Shown here: positions 58,327 through 64,000 of the stretch, piece after piece
Layout: the number at the start of each line of letters is the position of its first letter
Position numbering within the stretch: position 1 is the stretch's first letter
Assembly (NCBI RefSeq): GCF_028830055.1
Contig: NZ_CP101655.1
Location: 1,202,132-1,266,131, forward strand
Reading direction: 5' to 3'
Origin: Pseudomonas serboccidentalis
Lineage (GTDB): Bacteria > Pseudomonadota > Gammaproteobacteria > Pseudomonadales > Pseudomonadaceae
Length of the DNA stretch: 64,000 nucleotides
Notes under the pieces: generated by a model
Told to the model about the DNA's origin: nothing
Database searches by the model: none
Seen by the model: only the letters and a program-made list of their open reading frames with translations
Translations under genes and position numbers: made by a program

Positions 58327-60642
58327 ATGGCCCTGCATTTCTCTACCAAGGCCGGCACCTTGTCGCGCCTGCAAGGGCGGCTCGTGTCTGCGCGCATTGC
58401 GCCGCTGCTCGCGTTCACCGTGGAGCAGTGGCACGCGGATCGGCGCGCCTGCATTCAGGATATCCGGGGCCGGCTGCCTGCCCCCTCCTGGATCGTGCGC
58501 TCCAGCTGTGGCCGCGAAGACAGCGCCCAGGCTTCCTTCGCCGGCGCCTTTCTCTCGGTGCCGAATATCGAGGAAGCAGGGCTAGAGTCGGCGGTTGAAC
58601 AGGTCATCGCCAGTTATGGCGAGGCGCACCTGAGCGATGAGGTGCTGATTCAGCCCATGCTCGGCAACGTGATTCGTTCCGGCGTGGCGTTTTCCCACGA
58701 CCCGAATACCTGCGCGCCGTACCGTGTGGTGAACTGGTCGGAAGGTGACGACACCGCATCGGTCACCGGCGGCATGGGTGGACGGCTCTGGCAGCAGGCG
58801 GCGCACAGCCCCGCTTCACCGCCTGCGGCCCTCTCACCGATCATTGCTTTGCTTGAGGATCTGCTGGAACTGTTCGGCGGTAACCCCGTCGACTGCGAGT
58901 TCGCGGTGACGCGCGAAGCCGAAGGAGAGACCTTGTGGCTGTTGCAGGCTCGACCGTTGATTCTGCCTGCACCGGCAGAGTCCGAAGCCGCGCAGGCTGC
59001 CCGCCTGCAAAGTATCGAGCGCAAAGTCGCGCGCGGCATGCGCCCGCATCCTTTCCTGATCGGCCAGCGCACAGTCTACGGCGTGATGCCCGACTGGAAC
59101 CCGGCAGAGATCATCGGTATTCGCCCCAAACCACTGGCGCTGTCGCTGTATCGCGATCTGGTGACCGACTCCATCTGGGCTTACCAACGCCACAACTATG
59201 GCTACCGCAACTTGCGCAGCTTCCCGCTGATGCCGCATTTTTTCGGTTTGCCGTATATCGATGTGCGCCTGTCGTTCAACTCCTTCATTCCGGCTGACCT
59301 TGATGAGGGACTGGCCGGACGGCTGGTCGACTACTACATCGATCGCTTGCTGGCGGAGCCGACCCTGCATGACAAGGTGGAGTTCGAGATCGTTTTCTCT
59401 TGCTACACCCTAGACCTTTCGCAACAACTGGAGCGCCTGGCCAGTGCTGGCTTCTCCGGACACGAACTGGAGGCCATCAGCTCCAGTCTGCGCAAACTGA
59501 CCAACCGCATCGTGCATCCCAAGGATGGTTTGTGGCGCAGCGACGCCAACAAACTCGACGTGCTCAATGCCCGCCGCGAAGAGCTGCTGACATCCAACGC
59601 CGATCCGCTGGAACGCATCTACTGGCTGCTGGAAGATGCAAAACGCTACGGCACCCTACCCTTCGCCGGCCTGGCCCGGGCGGGTTTCGTTGCGGTGCAG
59701 ATGCTCAGGTCACTGGTCAGCGTGGGTGTGTTCTCGCAGGCCGACTACGACGCGTTCATGGCCGGTGTCTCAACCGTCAGCGGTCAGTTGGCCCGTGATC
59801 GCGCGACGCTCGACAAGACAACCTTCCTGGCACGCTACGGGCACCTGCGTCCGGGCACCTACGACATTCTGTCGCCACGCTATGACGAAGCACCGGAACT
59901 CTATTTCGACTGGGACCAGCGGCCAGCGGCCCCCGAGCCACTGCAACCGTTTTCGCTGACGCTGCCGCAGATGCGCGAGATCGTGAAACTGCTCGAAGCC
60001 CATGGCCTGCAACCGGATCCGGTGGGGCTGCTGGACTTTCTGCAAAACGGTATCGAGTTGCGCGAGCTGGCCAAGTTTCATTTCACTCGCAACCTCTCGG
60101 ATGCCCTGGCGCTGATCGCGCAAGTCGGCGCCGAGTACGGCATCGACCGCGAAGAGCTGGCCTATTGTGATATCAGCGCCTTCCAGGAATTGCACGTTGC
60201 CGCCGCCGATCCAAAAGACGTGCTGCTGCGCAGTATCGAACAAGGCAAGGCGCGCTACGCTGAAACGCTGAAGGTTTCCCTGCCGCCCGTGATCACCTGC
60301 CCGGAAGACGTCTGGAGCTTCGAGTGGCCGGAAACGGCGCCCAACTTCATCACGCAAAAACGTGTGACGGCACCCGTGGTGCAATGCGATGACCGGGAAA
60401 AACTGGCCGGGGCGATTGTCTGCATACCCAACGCGGATCCAGGCTTCGACTGGTTGTTTGCTTACCCGATTGCCGGGCTGATTACCGCATGGGGCGGAGC
60501 CAATTCGCACATGGCGATTCGGGCCGGTGAACTCGGCCTGCCGGCCGTCATTGGCGCTGGAGAAGTGCTTTACCGGCGCTGGTCGACGGCGGATATCCTG
60601 CATCTGGATTGCCCGGGCCGCAGGGTGGAGATGATGACATGA
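58327..60642 (+). CDS. PEP-synthase-like phosphotransferase; candidate L-glutamine kinase (Cj1418-like)
   Basis: 771 residues. N-terminal ATP-grasp (PPDK-N) domain: VRSSCGREDSAQASFAGAF (57-75), and LLQARPL (205-211). Middle region (about 245-640) with WNPAEIIGIRPKPLAL (near 255) and YGYRNLRSFPLM. C-terminal swivelling phosphohistidine domain: GGANSHMAIRAGELGLPAV (723-741) with His728. The PEP/pyruvate-binding barrel is absent, as in Cj1418, which phosphorylates the amide N of glutamine through phosphohistidine. It begins 6 bp after the methyltransferase and its stop overlaps the next start (ATGA). Confidence 0.82.
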   Translation: MALHFSTKAGTLSRLQGRLVSARIAPLLAFTVEQWHADRRACIQDIRGRLPAPSWIVRSSCGREDSAQASFAGAFLSVPNIEEAGLESAVEQVIASYGEAHLSDEVLIQPMLGNVIRSGVAFSHDPNTCAPYRVVNWSEGDDTASVTGGMGGRLWQQAAHSPASPPAALSPIIALLEDLLELFGGNPVDCEFAVTREAEGETLWLLQARPLILPAPAESEAAQAARLQSIERKVARGMRPHPFLIGQRTVYGVMPDWNPAEIIGIRPKPLALSLYRDLVTDSIWAYQRHNYGYRNLRSFPLMPHFFGLPYIDVRLSFNSFIPADLDEGLAGRLVDYYIDRLLAEPTLHDKVEFEIVFSCYTLDLSQQLERLASAGFSGHELEAISSSLRKLTNRIVHPKDGLWRSDANKLDVLNARREELLTSNADPLERIYWLLEDAKRYGTLPFAGLARAGFVAVQMLRSLVSVGVFSQADYDAFMAGVSTVSGQLARDRATLDKTTFLARYGHLRPGTYDILSPRYDEAPELYFDWDQRPAAPEPLQPFSLTLPQMREIVKLLEAHGLQPDPVGLLDFLQNGIELRELAKFHFTRNLSDALALIAQVGAEYGIDREELAYCDISAFQELHVAAADPKDVLLRSIEQGKARYAETLKVSLPPVITCPEDVWSFEWPETAPNFITQKRVTAPVVQCDDREKLAGAIVCIPNADPGFDWLFAYPIAGLITAWGGANSHMAIRAGELGLPAVIGAGEVLYRRWSTADILHLDCPGRRVEMMT

Positions 60643-61268
60643 GGCGAGTCGCTGTCAGCCAGCGAGTGGACCTGCATCCGGAGCGCGGCGAAAGCCGCGA
60701 CGCCCTGGATCAGCGCCTGATCGGCTTTCTGCTGGCGGCGGGGTTCATCCCCTTGCCGGTGCCCAACGGATTGGTCGATGCCAGCCTCGATCGCTGGCTG
60801 GCCGCAATATCGCCTCAGGCATTGCTGTTGTCCGGTGGCAACGACATCGGCCAGTGCCTGGCCCGCGATCACACGGAGACGCGCCTGCTCGATCACGCAC
60901 GCTCCCGCAATCTGCCAGTACTGGGCATCTGCCGCGGCATGCAGATGCTGGGGCATTGGGCAGGTAGCGAACTGAAAGCGGTCAGCGGGCACGTGCGCAC
61001 CCGGCATCGCTTGTCCGGCCAGATCGTCGCCGAGGTGAACAGCTACCACCACCAGTCTCTCGCCAGTTGCCCGCAGGACTTTGAAGTCCTGGCGCGCAGC
61101 GAAGACGGCGAAATCGAAGCGATCCGGCATCGTTCTATGCCTTGGGAAGGCTGGATGTGGCACCCGGAACGCGAGACGAATTTCGCGGCCCATGATGTTC
61201 AGCGTATACGCCAGTTGTTCGGCGAAACCGATTCCACTCAAACAACTCAAGGGACAGACGTTTCGTGA
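60639..61268 (+). CDS. Class I glutamine amidotransferase-like hydrolase; candidate gamma-glutamyl-CDP-amidate hydrolase (Cj1417-like)
   Basis: 209 residues from the ATG at 60639, overlapping the previous stop (ATGA). Nucleophile Cys98 in VLGICRGMQMLGHW, His175 and Glu177 in WHPERE complete the class I triad; SGGNDI (65-70) forms the oxyanion region. Related to PuuD-like gamma-glutamyl hydrolases. In C. jejuni, Cj1417 removes glutamate from gamma-glutamyl-CDP-amidate to leave CDP-amidate. The stop overlaps the nucleotidyltransferase GTG start. Confidence 0.82.
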   Translation: MRRVAVSQRVDLHPERGESRDALDQRLIGFLLAAGFIPLPVPNGLVDASLDRWLAAISPQALLLSGGNDIGQCLARDHTETRLLDHARSRNLPVLGICRGMQMLGHWAGSELKAVSGHVRTRHRLSGQIVAEVNSYHHQSLASCPQDFEVLARSEDGEIEAIRHRSMPWEGWMWHPERETNFAAHDVQRIRQLFGETDSTQTTQGTDVS

Positions 61269-61978
61269 AAGCCATTATTCTGGCTGCCGGACGTGGCAGC
61301 CGCATGAAAAGCCTCACCGATGAACGCCCAAAGTGTCTGGTCGAATTGCGCGGCAAACCCTTGCTCGAATGGCAACTGCAATCGCTGCGTGCAGCAGGCA
61401 TCAGTGAAATTGCGGTGGTAACCGGCTACAAACGCGAATTGTTGGCCGACCGGGGCCTGACCGAATTTCATAACCCTCGTTGGGCAGACACCAACATGGT
61501 GTCGTCACTGGCCTGCGCCGAAGTCTGGCTTGAGGGCCAGCCGTGCATCGTCAGTTATTCGGATATTTTTTACAGCCCGGACGCCGTCAGGTCGTTGATG
61601 ACCAGCCAAGCGTCGTTGGCCGTCACCTACGACCCCAACTGGCTGGAGTTGTGGACCCAACGTTTTGGCGACCCACTGCTGGATGCCGAAACGTTCCGGC
61701 TCAATAGCGACGACACGCTGGCCGAAATCGGCAACAAACCGCAATCGGTGGAGGAAGTCGAGGGCCAGTACATGGGGTTGCTGCGCTTCACGCCCGCAGG
61801 TTGGGCAGAAGTCGTGCGGCTACGCGGCGAATTAACCTCAAGCCAGTGCGACAAGATGCACATGACCAATACCCTGCAGCGTGTCATCGACGCCGACCGG
61901 GTAGCGATCGAGGCCGTTGCCTATTCAGGAGAATGGGGAGAGGTCGACTCCAGCGAAGACCTCTCCGCGTACCAGTAA
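61265..61978 (+). CDS. Sugar/choline-type nucleotidyltransferase; candidate CTP:phosphoglutamine cytidylyltransferase (Cj1416-like)
   Basis: 237 residues from a GTG at 61265 that overlaps the previous stop by four bases. MKAIILAAGRGSRMKSLTDE with Lys23 (RPKCL) is the nucleotide-binding signature; VSYSDIFYS (Asp100) and the terminal GEVDSSEDL (acidic) give metal ligands. NMVSSLACAE (77-86) is typical of LicC/Cj1416-type enzymes acting on phosphoryl donors. Role inferred: CTP plus L-glutamine phosphate to gamma-glutamyl-CDP-amidate. Last gene of the cluster, 13 bp before the convergent chemoreceptor gene. Confidence 0.82.
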   Translation: MKAIILAAGRGSRMKSLTDERPKCLVELRGKPLLEWQLQSLRAAGISEIAVVTGYKRELLADRGLTEFHNPRWADTNMVSSLACAEVWLEGQPCIVSYSDIFYSPDAVRSLMTSQASLAVTYDPNWLELWTQRFGDPLLDAETFRLNSDDTLAEIGNKPQSVEEVEGQYMGLLRFTPAGWAEVVRLRGELTSSQCDKMHMTNTLQRVIDADRVAIEAVAYSGEWGEVDSSEDLSAYQ

Positions 61979-61991
61979 CCGGCACGCCGCA

Positions 61992-63968
61992 TCAGCGAAA
62001 CCGATCAACCTCGGAGCGCAGATCGGCCGCCAGCTTCTCCAGTTCCTTGGCGGTGACCGCCAGGTTGGAAACCACTTCGCGCTGCTCACTGTTGGCCAGC
62101 GCAATGCTCTGCAGATTGCTGCTGAGCAACGTCGCGGTGCTGCTCTGCTCCTGCGTCGCCGTGGTAATCGCCGCAAACTGCTGCCCTGCCGAACGGCTCT
62201 GTTCGTCGATCCGTGCCAGCGCCGAAGCAACGTTGGCGTTGCGCGACAGGCCTTCCTGCATCAGCACGTTGCCCTGCTCCATGGTGCTGATGGCATTGCC
62301 GGTTTCCTGCTGGATGCTGTGGATCATCCCGGAGATTTCGTCAGTCGCCTGACGGGTGCGCGAAGCGAGGTTGCGCACTTCGTCAGCCACCACCGCAAAG
62401 CCACGACCCTGCTCACCGGCCCGCGCCGCTTCGATGGCTGCATTGAGTGCCAGCAGGTTGGTCTGTTCGGCAATCGAAGTGATCACGCTGACGATGCCGC
62501 CGATTTCCTGCGAGCGCTGACCCAGGGTATTGATCACGGTAGCCGTGGTGTTCAGTGCGCCAGCAATTTGCTCCAGCGAGGAAGAAGCCTCTTCCATCGA
62601 GGTGCGGCCAATCTGGGTCTGCTGGGCATTTTCCTGGGCCAGACGCTGGGTGTTGCCCATGTTATCGGCGATATTCAGCGAGGTGGCGCTGAACTCTTCC
62701 ACTGCGCCGGCCATGCTGGTGATTTCCCCGGACTGCTGCTCCATGCCTTCGTACGCGCCACCGGACAAACCGGACAGCGCCTGCGCCCGGCGGTTGACCT
62801 CTTCGGAGGCGCGGCGGATGTGCTCGACCATGGTCGACAGCGCTTGGCTCATCTGGTTGAACGCGCGGGACAGCTGACCGATTTCGTCGTTGCTCGACAC
62901 GTTCAGACGCACGCTCAGATCACCGGCGCCCAGGGCTTCGGCCTGGCGCACCAGATCACTCAGGGGCGCCAGTTTGCTGCGCAGCAACCACACCACCGAA
63001 CCCACGGCCAGCAGCATCGCCAGCAGACTGCCGATCGCCAGTTGCGTGCCGACGCTCCAGGTCACCGCGCGAATCTCGGCTTTAGGCATGCTTGCCACTA
63101 CCGCCCAAGGGCCACCGTCGAATGGCACCGAAACGCTGTAGAAATCTTCGTTCTTGTCGCTCCAGAACTGGCCTTTGCCTGGGGTTTTGGCCAGGCCGCC
63201 GATCACCGTAACCGCCTGTTCCAACGCCTGTACACCCGCTGGTGCCACCAGCCATTTGTTCTGCTCATCGAGCAGCGCCAGAGAACCGGTCTGACCGATG
63301 CGGAAGCGCTTGAGGTTGTCGAACTGGGCGTTCTGCGCGTCGGTGTAGTCGAAACCGACGAACAACACCGCAATCACCTTGCCGCTGCTGTCGCGCACCG
63401 GGGTGTATTGGGTCATGTAGGAACGATCGAACAGCAAGGCGCGACCGACATAGCTCTGTCCCGCCATCAACTTCGCATAGGCCGGGTGCGCATGATCGAG
63501 CAAGGTGCCGATGGCACGCGTACCGTCCTGTTTGGTCAGCGAGGTGCTGACCCGCACGAAATCTTCGCCGCTGCGTACGAACAGCGTGGCGACGCCGGCC
63601 GTCATCTGCTTGAACTCGTCGACTTCCTTGAAGTTGTTGTTCAGGACTTCGCTGCCCAGGTGCAGGCCCGGGGTCTGGGTACCTGCCACAGACACCGGCT
63701 GATCCGGATGAATGCTCAGGCCCGCGCTGAAGCGCTTCTCGAACAACCCGCTCAGACGCTGGGTGCTCTCGCGCAGCGTGCCGTGGAAGGTGCTCAACTG
63801 GTCGGCCAGCAGCCGCGCTTCACTGGCGAGGTGCTCTTCACGGGTGGCGAGATTGGCGGTATCCAGCGAACGCAGGGCGAACACCGTACTGCCACTGATG
63901 ACAATCGCCAGTATCACAGCAAGGGCAAAGCCCAGCTGCGAGGCGATCCGGGCACGAGGTTGAGACAT
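61992..63968 (-). CDS. Methyl-accepting chemotaxis protein with Cache sensor
   Basis: 658 residues. First membrane helix at about 12-33 ([20 protein letters not shown]), a periplasmic Cache-type domain (about 40-305; [20 protein letters not shown]), second helix (about 311-330, [16 protein letters not shown]), HAMP and a full signalling domain with the hairpin [19 protein letters not shown]. No C-terminal pentapeptide for CheR binding. Ligand not predictable. The stop lies 13 bp from the cluster's last gene, convergent, with no obvious terminator between. Confidence 0.93.
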   Translation of the reverse strand: MSQPRARIASQLGFALAVILAIVISGSTVFALRSLDTANLATREEHLASEARLLADQLSTFHGTLRESTQRLSGLFEKRFSAGLSIHPDQPVSVAGTQTPGLHLGSEVLNNNFKEVDEFKQMTAGVATLFVRSGEDFVRVSTSLTKQDGTRAIGTLLDHAHPAYAKLMAGQSYVGRALLFDRSYMTQYTPVRDSSGKVIAVLFVGFDYTDAQNAQFDNLKRFRIGQTGSLALLDEQNKWLVAPAGVQALEQAVTVIGGLAKTPGKGQFWSDKNEDFYSVSVPFDGGPWAVVASMPKAEIRAVTWSVGTQLAIGSLLAMLLAVGSVVWLLRSKLAPLSDLVRQAEALGAGDLSVRLNVSSNDEIGQLSRAFNQMSQALSTMVEHIRRASEEVNRRAQALSGLSGGAYEGMEQQSGEITSMAGAVEEFSATSLNIADNMGNTQRLAQENAQQTQIGRTSMEEASSSLEQIAGALNTTATVINTLGQRSQEIGGIVSVITSIAEQTNLLALNAAIEAARAGEQGRGFAVVADEVRNLASRTRQATDEISGMIHSIQQETGNAISTMEQGNVLMQEGLSRNANVASALARIDEQSRSAGQQFAAITTATQEQSSTATLLSSNLQSIALANSEQREVVSNLAVTAKELEKLAADLRSEVDRFR

Positions 63969-64000
63969 GGACAGCTCCTGGCCGAGCCACTGGATCCTCC

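Noticed and set aside
58327..60642. Gluconeogenic PEP synthase
   Set aside because: The C-terminal PEP-binding barrel is missing.

Overview
The window is chromosomal DNA of a fluorescent pseudomonad, most likely the Pseudomonas fluorescens group. The gene order hemB-ppk-ppx, algP-algQ-dsbB, hemYXDC-algR-argH, cyaA-rnk-cyaY-lppL-lysA-dapF-DUF484-xerC, sutA and glnK-amtB-ubiK-comM is the conserved Pseudomonas backbone. GC is high, and at least a dozen REP-like palindromes sit between genes. No tRNA, rRNA, insertion sequence or CRISPR array was seen.

Layout. 1-5.7 kb: ubiD (its end lies outside the window), an O-acyltransferase with an SGNH domain, rho, trxA and a FadR-type regulator divergent from a four-gene polar amino-acid ABC transporter (5.9-8.8 kb). 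9-13.9 kb: ppx and ppk face each other (polyphosphate breakdown and synthesis), followed by hemB. 14-19.4 kb: a DedA protein, a sterol-desaturase-type oxidase, elbB, a DUF188 protein and an FTR1 iron permease fused to cytochrome c. 19.6-24.4 kb: five exported proteins on the plus strand, including two tandem COG3014 lipoproteins, a YcfL-like lipoprotein, LpoB and a CsgG/LpoB-like protein. 24.6-31.7 kb: LysE exporter, small MscS channel, ABC-F ATPase, the KPAA-repeat protein AlgP, a periplasmic FKBP, AlgQ/Rsd and DsbB. 31.9-38.8 kb: the hemCDXY operon, algR preceded only by what looks like the tail of its kinase gene algZ, and argH. 38.9-53.3 kb: housekeeping genes, including the lppL-lysA-dapF-DUF484-xerC-HAD operon.

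The most interesting region is 55.8-62.0 kb, between comM and a chemoreceptor. Six plus-strand genes encode a CDP-glycerol-transferase-like protein, an APS-kinase-like P-loop kinase with an altered substrate motif, a SAM methyltransferase, a PEP-synthase-like phosphotransferase without the PEP domain, a class I glutamine amidotransferase/hydrolase and a LicC-like nucleotidyltransferase. This set matches the Campylobacter jejuni pathway for the O-methyl phosphoramidate capsule modification: Cj1418 glutamine kinase, Cj1416 CTP:phosphoglutamine cytidylyltransferase, Cj1417 gamma-glutamyl-CDP-amidate hydrolase and Cj1415 CDP-amidate kinase, with methyltransferases. I infer a pathway that makes an activated phosphoramidate (P-N bond) donor and transfers it to a surface glycan or a small molecule. 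No capsule or O-antigen genes lie beside it, so the acceptor is unknown. The first gene and its leader are less GC-rich than the backbone, which suggests acquisition by transfer.

Other points to note are gene remnants (a LysR C-terminus at 19.4 kb and an algZ C-terminus at 36.9 kb) and a 650-bp region at 53.3-53.9 kb with an unassigned terminator that could end a small RNA.
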